DNA of 64,000 bases from an uncultured Flavobacteriales bacterium (GTDB lineage Bacteria; Bacteroidota; Bacteroidia; Flavobacteriales; UBA1820). Position 1 is the stretch's first letter. Every line of letters begins with the position of its first letter. The notes under the pieces are model-generated. The model searched no databases. It was not told the DNA's origin and worked only from the letters and a program-made list of their open reading frames with translations. Positions 1-7,389 of the stretch are shown here, piece by piece. The position numbers and the translations under genes are program-made. The stretch is taken from the NCBI GenBank assembly GCA_959608625.1, contig CAUHQV010000007.1, positions 1 through 64,000 of the forward strand, read 5' to 3'.

Positions 1-1045
1 GCGAACCATCCTCCCGGCGGACGATCCGGTCCTCGTCGTCGTCCTCGTTCATCCCGCCTAAAAGGCCTTTCACCACATCTTTCAGGGTTACGATACCTTC
101 CACACTGCCGAACTCGTCGATCACGATGCCGCTTTTGAGTTTCGAGGTTTTCAAGATGTCCATCGCCTTGTATACGCTCATATTCTCCGGGAAATACTCC
201 GCCGGGCGGACGATCTTTTCCAGCTTGAAATCCGGGTCGTCGGCATGGGCGAACAAGTCTTTCAGATGCACGACCCCGACCACCTCGTCCAGCGAACCGT
301 CGCACACCGGATATACGTTGAACACATTTTTCCGGATAAGCGACCGGAGGTATTCCGGGTCTCGATCCAGGTCGAGCCACACGATATCGCTGCGGTGGGT
401 CATGATCGAAGCGATGTTCATATCCCCCAGGGAAAACACCCGGTCGACGATCTCATGTTCCACCTGGTCTATCTGGCCGCCGAGCGCGCTCTGCGCCACC
501 ATGGCCTTCACTTCTTCTTCGGTGACGATATCGTCCCGGCGATTCTTAAGCCCCAGCATCCGCGATACGGCAGAAGTGCTTTTGGAAAGCACCCACACGA
601 ACGGACTGGCCACCCGGGAGAGGAAATCCATCACCGGGGCTATGACCTTCGCCGCCGATTCCGATACGCTCAGCCCGATGCGTTTGGGCACCAGTTCACC
701 GAATATGAGCGTCAGGTAGGTCACTACGATCACGATCACCGTTTTGGCTATCGTCAGGGAGTAAGGTTCCAACGCCTCGATATTCGCGATCCAAGCGGCC
801 ACATAACCGGCCAGCATTTCCCCCGAATAAAGCCCGGTGAGGATGCCTATCAGGGTGATCCCGATCTGGATCGTCGAAAGGAACCGGTCGGGATTTTCCG
901 AAAGTTTCAGGGCCGTGCGGGCCGCTTTACTGCCGTTGTTGGCGTCGAGCTCCAGGCGGGAGCGGCGGGAGGATATAATGGCTATTTCCGACATGGAAAA
1001 CACGCCGTTCAGTAAAATAAGCCCCAGTATGATGAGAAATTCCAT
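1..1045 (-). CDS. CNNM/CBS-domain membrane protein (HlyC/CorC family), 3' end cut off by window
   Basis: Partial: the gene starts at ATG 1045 and runs off the left edge, with 348 codons visible. Reading the minus strand gives a hydrophobic N-terminus (MEFLIILGLILLNGVFS), further membrane segments to about residue 150, and the DUF21/CNNM signature GELVPKRIGLS at residues 116-126. A CBS pair follows at about 205-325, then an acidic NEDDDEDR stretch at the visible end. The usual C-terminal CorC/HlyC transporter-associated domain would lie outside the window. Family members are inner-membrane proteins linked to Mg2+/Co2+ handling; in Bacteroidota a gliding-associated homologue, GldE, has the same layout, so the exact role is open. 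It lies 44 nt downstream of the PPOX-fold gene on the same strand and may share its transcript. Confidence 0.85.
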   Translation of the reverse strand, partial: MEFLIILGLILLNGVFSMSEIAIISSRRSRLELDANNGSKAARTALKLSENPDRFLSTIQIGITLIGILTGLYSGEMLAGYVAAWIANIEALEPYSLTIAKTVIVIVVTYLTLIFGELVPKRIGLSVSESAAKVIAPVMDFLSRVASPFVWVLSKSTSAVSRMLGLKNRRDDIVTEEEVKAMVAQSALGGQIDQVEHEIVDRVFSLGDMNIASIMTHRSDIVWLDLDRDPEYLRSLIRKNVFNVYPVCDGSLDEVVGVVHLKDLFAHADDPDFKLEKIVRPAEYFPENMSVYKAMDILKTSKLKSGIVIDEFGSVEGIVTLKDVVKGLLGGMNEDDDEDRIVRREDGS

Positions 1046-1089
1046 AGATGTTTTTCCGTTATTCTATCTTCGTTAAACCCATTTACAAA

Positions 1090-1545
1090 TTACAAATCGG
1101 CCTTTTCCACCGACAGGTTTGCGTACGATTCGATGCTCTCAGGCACGAAGCGGAGCATCGCAAAATCCTCCGATCCGACCCCGTCCGGATAGTATTCCTC
1201 CCAGCCGGGCCCCCAAGCCTGCTTTTTGAACCCCGCATCGGTCACGACCTCTATTTTTCCGCGCAGACAGACCCCCCGGTAATGCGCCCCGTCGAAGTAA
1301 TACAGGCTGGCCTTCGGGCAGGAAAGTATCTCGGCCGTCTTGTCCGACGAGGTGTTGGTCGTCAGGTAGATCGCCTGCGGGTTTCCGTCCGCCCGGTACA
1401 GGGCCTGCAAATGCGGGTAGAGTCTTTCGTTGCGCAGGTTGAGCATCGCCCGGGTATGGGGATAACCCCGGGAATCTATTGTGGACAGCACGACAAATTC
1501 GCTGGTGAAGACTATTTGCGGCAGCCGCCGTGTATCGGTTTCCAT
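1090..1545 (-). CDS. Pyridoxamine 5'-phosphate oxidase (PPOX) fold family protein
   Basis: The 151-aa protein has the split-barrel flavin-binding fold seen in general stress protein 26-like proteins. Strand patterns such as EFVVLSTIDSRGYPHTRAML and AIYLTTNTSSDKTAEI, then the GKIEVV strand, fit the PPOX family. Flavin (or F420/haem) binding is a family property and not visible in single residues here. An in-frame ATG exists 39 nt upstream at 1584, but METDTRRLPQ gives the usual length, and the longer start would run into the palindromic promoter region at 1580-1595. The substrate is unknown. The CBS membrane protein gene follows on the same strand. Confidence 0.8.
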   Translation of the reverse strand: METDTRRLPQIVFTSEFVVLSTIDSRGYPHTRAMLNLRNERLYPHLQALYRADGNPQAIYLTTNTSSDKTAEILSCPKASLYYFDGAHYRGVCLRGKIEVVTDAGFKKQAWGPGWEEYYPDGVGSEDFAMLRFVPESIESYANLSVEKADL

Positions 1546-1579
1546 ATATTTACATAATATAAGATGCGCCTCGGCCTTT

Positions 1580-1620
1580 TTCAAACAAGTTTGAACGGCG
1601 CTCGGCTTTCGCTATATTTG
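1580..1620 (+). promoter_or_regulatory. Promoter with palindromic -33 region in the PPOX/rpiB divergent spacer
   Basis: A TTTG -33 element at 1590-1593 and a TATATTTG -7 element at 1613-1620 are separated by 19 nt, matching the Bacteroidota TTTG-N19-TAnnTTTG pattern, facing rpiB. The -33 box lies in an inverted repeat, TTCAAAC-AA-GTTTGAA (1580-1595). On the other strand the left arm supplies a TTTG, but the minus-strand -7 region (TATATTAT, 1554-1561) is poor. Confidence 0.6.
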
Positions 1621-1727
1621 TTAGTCAGGTCAAACAAATTTAAGCAAATATCCTCTCCGTTAAATAGGACGGCGGCGTTTTTCACTTTTATTTAATATTG
1701 GCCTCCCGTTTTGTCGGAAAATAAGAG

Positions 1728-1735
1728 TAACTTTG
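1728..1735 (+). promoter_or_regulatory. Proximal -7 element for rpiB
   Basis: TAACTTTG matches TAnnTTTG and lies 34 nt before the rpiB ATG. A TTTTG at 1709-1713 is only 14 nt upstream, so the -33 spacing is non-ideal. It may be a second, shorter-leader start for the rpiB-rnr-tadA operon. Confidence 0.45.
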
Positions 1736-1769
1736 TAAACTCCAAAGAAGTATTTAAACCCGTAAAGCC

Positions 1770-2204
1770 ATGAAAATAGCACTCGGAAGCGACCACGCCG
1801 GCGTGGAATACAAAAAAGCGATCGTCGAACACCTGAAAACCAAAGGCATCGAAACCCTGGACTTCGGGCCCTTTACCGAAGAACCTGTGGACTACCCGGA
1901 TTACGTGCATCCGGTAGCCGAGGCCGTGGAAAAAGGAGAAGCCGACCTGGGCATCACCCTGTGCGGCTCCGGGAACGGAGCGGCCATGACCGCCAACAAA
2001 CACCAGGGTATCCGTGCAGCGCTTTGCTGGACGCCGGAACTGGCCAGCCTGGCCCGGCACCACAACAATGCCAATGTGCTCGACCTTCCCGCCCGTTTCG
2101 TCAGCCTGTACCAGGCCCTTGAAATGGTAGACGTTTTCCTGGCCGAATCGTTCGACGGCGGACGCCACCAAAAAAGAATAGAAAAAATCCCCGTGAAAAA
2201 ATAA
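1770..2204 (+). CDS. rpiB: Ribose-5-phosphate isomerase B
   Basis: This 144-aa enzyme of the RpiB/LacAB family interconverts ribose 5-phosphate and ribulose 5-phosphate in the non-oxidative pentose phosphate pathway. The phosphate-binding start GSDHAGVEYK is at residues 6-15. The catalytic cysteine region TLCGSGNGAAMTANK has C65, and the ring-opening His region RHHNNANVL has H98, aligning with E. coli C66 and H99. Length is normal for the family. It is the first gene of a compact operon: rnr starts 30 nt downstream and tadA 9 nt after that. Two -7 elements lie upstream (1613-1620 and 1728-1735). Confidence 0.95.
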   Translation: MKIALGSDHAGVEYKKAIVEHLKTKGIETLDFGPFTEEPVDYPDYVHPVAEAVEKGEADLGITLCGSGNGAAMTANKHQGIRAALCWTPELASLARHHNNANVLDLPARFVSLYQALEMVDVFLAESFDGGRHQKRIEKIPVKK

Positions 2205-2234
2205 TCCGGGGGCTGAGAATCCAACACACATCCG

Positions 2235-4511
2235 ATGAAGAGGAAGAAAAACGAAAGCAGGAAAAACCTGCAGAAAGGTGAGAAGAAAAAATTGACAGGA
2301 GCTCCCCACGGAGCCCGAAACGAACGCCGCCGCGAACAGCGTTCCGCTTCCGGCGACGACCACAATACCCTGAGTGAATTTGAAATATCGGTACTGGGCG
2401 TATTTCACAAAAACCCTACGGCCGTTTACAACCCGAAACAGGTAAATTCCCGCCTGAACGAAGGCAAAGACGACGATACCTCCCGCGTACAGGTTGCCCT
2501 GGACAAACTGGTGGAACGGGAGCAACTCCTGCAACCCGAACCGGGCCGTTACAAAGCCGCCCCCCAATCGCAGTACATCGTGGGCAAAATGGACTTCACC
2601 TCCTCGGGGGCAGCCTACCTCGTACCCGAAGACAAGGAAAAATACGTCGACGACATTTACATCCCCGCTACCGCCACCGGCAAAAGCCTGCACGGCGACA
2701 AAGTACGGGTATATGTATTCCGCCGCAAACAGGGGCGTCGCCCCGAAGGCGAAGTGGTGGAGATCATCTCCCGTGCCAAAAACCAATTCGTGGGACGCTT
2801 GGAACTGTCGCAGCATTTCGGGTTCGTCATCCCGGACAACAACCGCATTGCCATCAACTTCTACATCCCCAAAGACGGACTGGGAGAGGCCAAAGACGGC
2901 GACAAGGTCGTGGTGGAGATCGCCGAATGGCCGGACAAAGTACACAATCCCGTCGGCCGTATCCTGGACGTATTGGGACGCCCCGGCGAACACGAAGTGG
3001 AGATACATTCCATCCTGGCCGAATATGGCCTGCCCTACCATTTCCCCGAAGAAATAGAAGAAGAAGCGTCCAAACTCCCGATAGAGATCACCGAGGAAGA
3101 AATCGGCCGCCGGCGCGATATGCGTACCGCCACCACATTTACGATAGACCCTGCGGACGCCAAAGACTTCGACGACGCCCTGTCCATCGACCGCCTGGAG
3201 AACGGCAATTACCAGATCGGCATCCATATCGCCGACGTGTCGCATTACGTAAAAGAAGGCACCGACCTGGACGGGGAAGCCTACGACCGGGGCACTTCGG
3301 TATACCTGGTGGACCGCGTGGTTCCCATGCTCCCGGAGATCCTGAGCAACAACGTCTGCTCCCTGCGACCGGACGAGGAAAAACTCACTTTCTCGGCCGT
3401 ATTCGAAATGGACGAAGATGCCCACGTAAAGAACGAATGGTTCGGCCGCACCGTCATCCTGTCCAACCGCCGTTTCACGTATGAGGAGGCCCAGGCCGTA
3501 ATCGAAGGCGGGGACGACCCGTTGAAAGACGAGATACTCACCCTCGACCGCCTGGCCAAGAAAATGCGTGAACGCCGCATAGTTGCCGGCGCTATTTCCT
3601 TCGACAAGGAAGAGGTGAAATTCATCCTCGACAAGGACAACGAACCCACCGGCGTATTCTTCAAAATCGCCAAGGATTCCAACAAACTGATCGAGGAATT
3701 CATGCTGCTGGCCAACCGGAAAGTAGCGGCTTACGTAGGAAGCGAACTCCGCAAAGACCCCGTATACAAGGGCATCGCCCCCACGTTCGTCTACCGCGTA
3801 CACGACGACCCGAACCCGGAAAAGCTGGCCGCCTTGGCCGGAATGGCCTCAAAATTCGGGTATAAAGTCGTGACCAAAGACCGGCAAACCATCGCCCGTT
3901 CGCTCAACCGGATGCTCACCGACAGCCTCGGACGCCGGGAGGAGAACATGCTCTCCACCCTGGCTATGCGTTCGATGGCCAAAGCCGAATACTCGACGGA
4001 CAATATCGGGCACTACGGGCTGGCGTTCGATTTCTATACGCACTTCACCTCTCCTATCCGCCGCTATCCGGACGTGATGGTACACCGCCTGCTTCAGTAT
4101 TACCTGGACAAAGGCAAGAGCGCCGATAAAGAAAAATACGAGGAACACTGCAAATACTCCTCCGCCCGGGAACGCGTAGCCGCCGATGCCGAACGCGACT
4201 CCGTGAAATACATGCAGGTCAAATACATGGCCAAACATGTGGACAAGGAATACAAAGGCGTCATTTCGGGCGTGACCGAATGGGGCATCTATGTGGAGAT
4301 CATCGAGAACAAATGCGAAGGAATGGTACGCCTGCGGGACATCCGGGACGATTACTATTCGTTCGACGCCAAAAATTTCGCCGCGGTGGGCGAAAACAGC
4401 CACAACGTGCTCCAGCTGGGCGACGAGGTGATCGTCAAGGTCAAAAATGCCGATCTCGAACGCAAACAGCTCGATTTCGAGTTCATCCGCGTAGCCGAAC
4501 AAGGCGACTGA
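2235..4511 (+). CDS. rnr: Ribonuclease R (RNB family 3'-5' exoribonuclease)
   Basis: The 758-aa protein has the full RNase R layout. A very basic N-terminal tail (about 1-40, rich in Lys and Arg) is followed by a winged-helix region (about 42-95, FEISVLGVFHKNPTAVYNPK). Cold-shock-like RNA-binding domains occupy about 110-260, the RNB catalytic domain starts near residue 294, and a C-terminal S1 domain spans about 675-755. The catalytic Asp cluster is visible in IDPADAKDFDDALSI (about residues 305-320). RNase R processively degrades structured RNA and takes part in rRNA and tmRNA-linked quality control. It lies between rpiB and tadA with short gaps, so co-transcription is likely. Confidence 0.95.
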   Translation: MKRKKNESRKNLQKGEKKKLTGAPHGARNERRREQRSASGDDHNTLSEFEISVLGVFHKNPTAVYNPKQVNSRLNEGKDDDTSRVQVALDKLVEREQLLQPEPGRYKAAPQSQYIVGKMDFTSSGAAYLVPEDKEKYVDDIYIPATATGKSLHGDKVRVYVFRRKQGRRPEGEVVEIISRAKNQFVGRLELSQHFGFVIPDNNRIAINFYIPKDGLGEAKDGDKVVVEIAEWPDKVHNPVGRILDVLGRPGEHEVEIHSILAEYGLPYHFPEEIEEEASKLPIEITEEEIGRRRDMRTATTFTIDPADAKDFDDALSIDRLENGNYQIGIHIADVSHYVKEGTDLDGEAYDRGTSVYLVDRVVPMLPEILSNNVCSLRPDEEKLTFSAVFEMDEDAHVKNEWFGRTVILSNRRFTYEEAQAVIEGGDDPLKDEILTLDRLAKKMRERRIVAGAISFDKEEVKFILDKDNEPTGVFFKIAKDSNKLIEEFMLLANRKVAAYVGSELRKDPVYKGIAPTFVYRVHDDPNPEKLAALAGMASKFGYKVVTKDRQTIARSLNRMLTDSLGRREENMLSTLAMRSMAKAEYSTDNIGHYGLAFDFYTHFTSPIRRYPDVMVHRLLQYYLDKGKSADKEKYEEHCKYSSARERVAADAERDSVKYMQVKYMAKHVDKEYKGVISGVTEWGIYVEIIENKCEGMVRLRDIRDDYYSFDAKNFAAVGENSHNVLQLGDEVIVKVKNADLERKQLDFEFIRVAEQGD

Positions 4512-4520
4512 GAAAACCCG

Positions 4521-4961
4521 ATGGAACCGTACGGCAGCGACGAATATTTCATGCTCCGAGCTTTGGACGAAGCATCGGAGGCCCTGAAAGCCGGGGAAAT
4601 CCCCGTGGGTGCCGTCGTTACAGCCGGAGGGCGCATCATCGGCCGGGGGCACAACCTCACGGAAACGCTCTGCGACGTGACGGCCCACGCCGAAATGCAA
4701 GCCGTTACCGCAGCTTCCCAATACCTGGGGGGAAAATATTTACAGGACTGCACCCTGTATGTCACTCTCGAACCGTGCCAAATGTGCGCCGGAGCCCTAT
4801 ACTGGGCCCAGATAGGCCGGTTGGTATTCGGAACGGACGATCCCCGCAGAGGGTACCGGGTCATGGGTGCCCGACTGCACCCGAAAACGGAAGTCGTTTC
4901 CGGGCTACTGGCCGGGCACAGCAAAGAGATGCTGGACAGTTTTTTCAAAAACCTGAGGTAA
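4521..4961 (+). CDS. tadA: tRNA-specific adenosine deaminase (TadA-type cytidine/deoxycytidylate deaminase fold)
   Basis: The 146-aa protein carries the zinc deaminase motifs: TAHAEM with H56 (zinc ligand) and E58 (proton shuttle), and EPCQMC with C86 and C89. TadA deaminates A34 to inosine in tRNA-Arg(ACG). Length and the segment from IPVGAVV to the PCxxC motif fit TadA better than guanine deaminase, though closely related nucleoside deaminases cannot be fully excluded. It starts 9 nt after the rnr stop and is followed by a strong terminator at 4978-5007, so it is the last gene of the rpiB-rnr-tadA operon. Confidence 0.85.
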   Translation: MEPYGSDEYFMLRALDEASEALKAGEIPVGAVVTAGGRIIGRGHNLTETLCDVTAHAEMQAVTAASQYLGGKYLQDCTLYVTLEPCQMCAGALYWAQIGRLVFGTDDPRRGYRVMGARLHPKTEVVSGLLAGHSKEMLDSFFKNLR

Positions 4962-4977
4962 ATAAATTATCTCCTAT

Positions 4978-5007
4978 AAAAAAGCCGGGAATATTCCCGG
5001 CTTTTTT
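4978..5007 (+). terminator. Rho-independent terminator after tadA
   Basis: An 18-bp perfect palindrome (4984-5001, GCCGGGAAT/ATTCCCGGC) is flanked by A and T runs and followed by six T residues. It closes the rpiB-rnr-tadA operon and could work in both directions. Confidence 0.9.
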
Positions 5008-5342
5008 CGCATAATACCTTTTGTGTTTCTTTTTACCCAAACCGATTATATTCTAAAAGTCCTGCTCCTTCTAAATCCGGCAAAGCAACAGATTATTTCT
5101 CAACCCGGGTACTGGCGATTTTCGAACATTTATTGTTCTATTTGGTCTTAAATTTACGAAATCCGAAACATTGAAATCATTTTATTGTCTAATTATTCTT
5201 AATATCCTACAATTAACAATAATAACATATATTTGTTTCATCGACAAAATGCCATCGCCCGCGGATGGATATCGGCAGGCATTACAAATCAGTTCCTAAC
5301 CATTTTTCACAATAATTATTAACCATTAATCCTAACACTAAA
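5008..5342. other. AT-rich intergenic region upstream of the beta-barrel pair
   Basis: I see no coding region or RNA gene here. Near the right end a -7 element, TATATTTG, lies at 5228-5235 without a clear -33 partner. It would give a leader of about 100 nt for the beta-barrel gene at 5343. Confidence 0.5.
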
Positions 5343-5879
5343 ATGAAAAAATATCTGATCCTTTCCCTCTGCCTGCTGCTCTCTTCGGCAGCGTTCGCCC
5401 AATCGGTAAAATACCAGGGCGAAGTACAGGTCGGCTACGGATTCGGCGTAGGCGACATTAGCATCGACCGGGTAAGTGCGCACATGATCAACGGTGCCCG
5501 GTTCAACCAATACCTTTCGGCCGGTGTCGGAGTCGGGCTGGACTATTATTTTGACGATGGCGAATCGTACCTTTCGCTCCCCATCTATGCGAATGTAAAA
5601 GGATATCTCCCTATTTCGGGTATGGTGAGCTTGTTCGCCTCGCTCGACTGCGGTTATTCGGTCAGCCTGTCCGGAGAGGAACAAGGCGGTTGGAAAGCCG
5701 ATATGAAAGGCTTCCTGATCACGCCTGCCGTAGGTGCGAGCATCAAGATCGCCGACAGCAAAGCCCTCAACCTGAGCATGGCTTATATGAGTCAGAAACT
5801 CGCTTACGGCCGTTCGGGAGGCAGCACAACCAAAGACAACGGGAATGCGATCGGCTTGAGAGTGGGTTACGCCTTCTAA
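5343..5879 (+). CDS. Outer-membrane beta-barrel protein, paralogue 1
   Basis: The 178-aa protein has a classical signal peptide (hydrophobic LILSLCLLLSSAAFA, cleavage before QS, about residue 20). Alternating strands follow, such as YQGEVQVGYGFGVGD and YLSAGVGVGLDYYF, and the protein ends GLRVGYAF with the C-terminal aromatic residue typical of BAM-inserted barrels. Size suggests an 8-strand OmpX/OmpW-like barrel of the Bacteroidota porin-family type. The gene at 6066 is clearly related, sharing YQGEVQ.GY.FG.GD, HMING.RFN.YLSAG.GVGLD and VKGYLP. It has its own terminator (5899-5937), so the two are separate transcription units. Function is unknown. Confidence 0.8.
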   Translation: MKKYLILSLCLLLSSAAFAQSVKYQGEVQVGYGFGVGDISIDRVSAHMINGARFNQYLSAGVGVGLDYYFDDGESYLSLPIYANVKGYLPISGMVSLFASLDCGYSVSLSGEEQGGWKADMKGFLITPAVGASIKIADSKALNLSMAYMSQKLAYGRSGGSTTKDNGNAIGLRVGYAF

Positions 5880-5898
5880 AGCACTGTGTTTCCACACT

Positions 5899-5937
5899 GA
5901 ACAGCCTCGCCTTTTTCTGCCGGGGCTGTTCTTTTTT
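5899..5937 (+). terminator. Terminator after beta-barrel paralogue 1
   Basis: An 8-bp stem, GAACAGCC (5899-5906) with GGCTGTTC (5924-5931), and a 17-nt loop are followed by six T residues. Confidence 0.75.
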
Positions 5938-5977
5938 CCTCTCTTTTCCGATAGGTTAATTTTTTTTCGCATAACGC

Positions 5978-6007
5978 TTGCGTTAAAGGGAATTATTAAT
6001 ATTTTTG
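5978..6007 (+). promoter_or_regulatory. Promoter of beta-barrel paralogue 2
   Basis: TTG at 5978-5980 and TATTTTTG at 6000-6007 are spaced by 19 nt. The ATG at 6066 would follow a leader of roughly 50 nt. Confidence 0.55.
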
Positions 6008-6065
6008 ACCGAATTATCGACTAGGAAACACATATAATATCTAACAACACTTTAAAAAAGTAAAA

Positions 6066-6641
6066 ATGAAAAAGCACATTCTTTTTTTCGCATTCGCATT
6101 GCTCTCCACAGCCGCATTCGCACAAAGTCAAACGATCCGTTACCAGGGTGAGGTGCAGGCGGGATACGCTTTCGGCATAGGCGACAACGCAGCCGACCGC
6201 CTGAGCATCCACATGATCAACGGAATACGTTTCAATCCGTACCTCTCGGCAGGTATTGGCGTAGGGCTGGATTTTTACGACGTCGAAGGTACCTCCTTCC
6301 TGTCGATGCCTTTGTTCCTCAATGTGAAAGGATACCTCCCTGTTTCGCAGAAAGTAAGCCTTTTTGCTTCCTTCGACCTGGGGTACTCGGTAGCTCTGAA
6401 AAGCGAAAAAGGATCCGGGTGGCTGGACAACACTTCTTTTGATGCCAAACTAGGTATGAAGGGCTTTATGGTCACTCCGGCTGTAGGCGCAAGTTTCAAA
6501 GTAGCTGAGAACAAAGCGATCAACCTAAGCCTGGGATACGACATCAAAACAGCCACCGCGGACGTAACAGTACAGGGACACAAGGGCAGTGGAACCACGA
6601 AATGCAATGCCATCGGCCTGAAGCTAGGTTACGCTTTCTAA
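6066..6641 (+). CDS. Outer-membrane beta-barrel protein, paralogue 2
   Basis: The 191-aa protein has a signal peptide (ILFFAFALLSTAAFA, cleavage before QS) and ends GLKLGYAF, the same beta-signal type as its neighbour. It matches the 5343 gene along its whole length. The main difference is a longer extracellular-type segment (about 120-135, SEKGSGWLDNTSFDAKLG) and a TADVTVQGHKGSG insertion before the last strand. The arrangement indicates a tandem duplication with divergence in loops. Each copy has its own promoter and terminator, so they may be expressed under different conditions. No specific function can be read from the sequence. Confidence 0.8.
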   Translation: MKKHILFFAFALLSTAAFAQSQTIRYQGEVQAGYAFGIGDNAADRLSIHMINGIRFNPYLSAGIGVGLDFYDVEGTSFLSMPLFLNVKGYLPVSQKVSLFASFDLGYSVALKSEKGSGWLDNTSFDAKLGMKGFMVTPAVGASFKVAENKAINLSLGYDIKTATADVTVQGHKGSGTTKCNAIGLKLGYAF

Positions 6642-6660
6642 ATTTTTTCCTAACCGGTAT

Positions 6661-6695
6661 AAAGACGGCCACCCTTCGGGTGGCCGTCTTTATTT
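6661..6695 (+). terminator. Terminator after beta-barrel paralogue 2
   Basis: A 13-14 bp stem (AAAGACGGCCACCC with GGTGGCCGTCTTT), a TTCG tetraloop and a T-rich tail. It lies between convergent genes. Confidence 0.85.
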
Positions 6696-6710
6696 TACTT
6701 TGGCGGGATA

Positions 6711-7091
6711 TTAATTCGAACGGCCGCCCTGTACAATGTGTATGCCGCATTCATACCGCCCGCTACCGGTGTGAACCTCCAGGTGGAACGACGTTTCGCG
6801 GGCTATATTGTACGGATTGGCCTGAATGTTCAGGCACAGCATGCCATCCGCGCCCGAATGTTGATCGATGTTCACCCAATAGGGCGCGCCACCCATCATT
6901 ACATAGTCCCCAGGGATCCAAGGAATACCCGTATTCAGAGAGGCATTTCCCCATGAGATTTCGTAATCCAATTGGATAACCTCATCGTCCCCACCGCCCC
7001 GGGTCTGAGGAGCAGTGAACGAACTGAATACGAACAAAACCGCCACAGCGCACAACAGCGATGCCAGCGGACGAATTAAACGTTGTTTCAT
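6711..7091 (-). CDS. Small secreted protein with a possible BACON-like beta domain
   Basis: The 126-aa protein begins with a basic n-region and a hydrophobic segment (PLASLLCAVAVLFVFSSFTA, about residues 8-27) consistent with a signal peptide or anchor. The mature part ends with LNIQANPYNIARETSFHLEV and then GIHIVQGG. This pattern (N-P near a turn, a charged strand, a closing I-V-Q-G strand) resembles the second half of BACON domains found in secreted Bacteroidota proteins, but the domain would be unusually short. It is a single-gene unit: a perfect promoter lies at 7145-7175 and a hairpin at 6661-6695. Function is unknown. Confidence 0.6.
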   Translation of the reverse strand: MKQRLIRPLASLLCAVAVLFVFSSFTAPQTRGGGDDEVIQLDYEISWGNASLNTGIPWIPGDYVMMGGAPYWVNIDQHSGADGMLCLNIQANPYNIARETSFHLEVHTGSGRYECGIHIVQGGRSN

Positions 7092-7144
7092 ACGGTGAAT
7101 AGTTTAGGTTATTGATAATGAAATACCTGCGCCTGCAGGTTTCC

Positions 7145-7175
7145 CAAACATAGAAAAAACCTGGAAAATAACAAA
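7145..7175 (-). promoter_or_regulatory. Promoter of the small secreted protein gene
   Basis: On the minus strand, TTTG (7175-7172) and TATGTTTG (7152-7145) are spaced by exactly 19 nt. The ATG at 7091 follows a leader of about 45 nt. Confidence 0.75.
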
Positions 7176-7389
7176 CTTTATATTCCAAAAGGAAATATTT
7201 TTTGCCGAAAACGAGTATTTTTAAGATAAATAATATCTTTTAGCTAAGAGTTGCAAAAAAACATTGCTATTATGGCTCCCTAAATATCCATAAAATTATA
7301 TATATGCCTGCTCCATAAACTGCGGATAGGCGTTCTGCCTTTGGGGAGAAAACACAAATGCCCGGCATGAAAGCCGGGATTTTTATTTT
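7176..7389. other. AT-rich intergenic region with two small hairpins
   Basis: No gene was seen. AAGATA-N5-TATCTT (7223-7239) is a weak hairpin. CCCGGC-N6-GCCGGG (7361-7378) lies just beyond the stop of the minus-strand gene at 7390 and is its probable transcription end, although the T run is better on the plus side. Confidence 0.4.

Noticed and set aside
1692..3803. 703-codon open frame on the minus strand opposite rpiB and rnr
   Set aside because: It is antisense to two clearly homologous genes, has a composition typical of a mirror frame (rich in Val, Phe and Gly) and shows no domain.
5008..5342. Possible tRNA or small RNA in the gap before the beta-barrel pair
   Set aside because: No tRNA-like T-loop or acceptor stem pairing was found; the region is plain AT-rich spacer.
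7361..7378. CCCGGC/GCCGGG hairpin as a plus-strand terminator
   Set aside because: No plus-strand gene ends there; it more likely ends the minus-strand gene at 7390, although its T run is on the wrong side for certainty.
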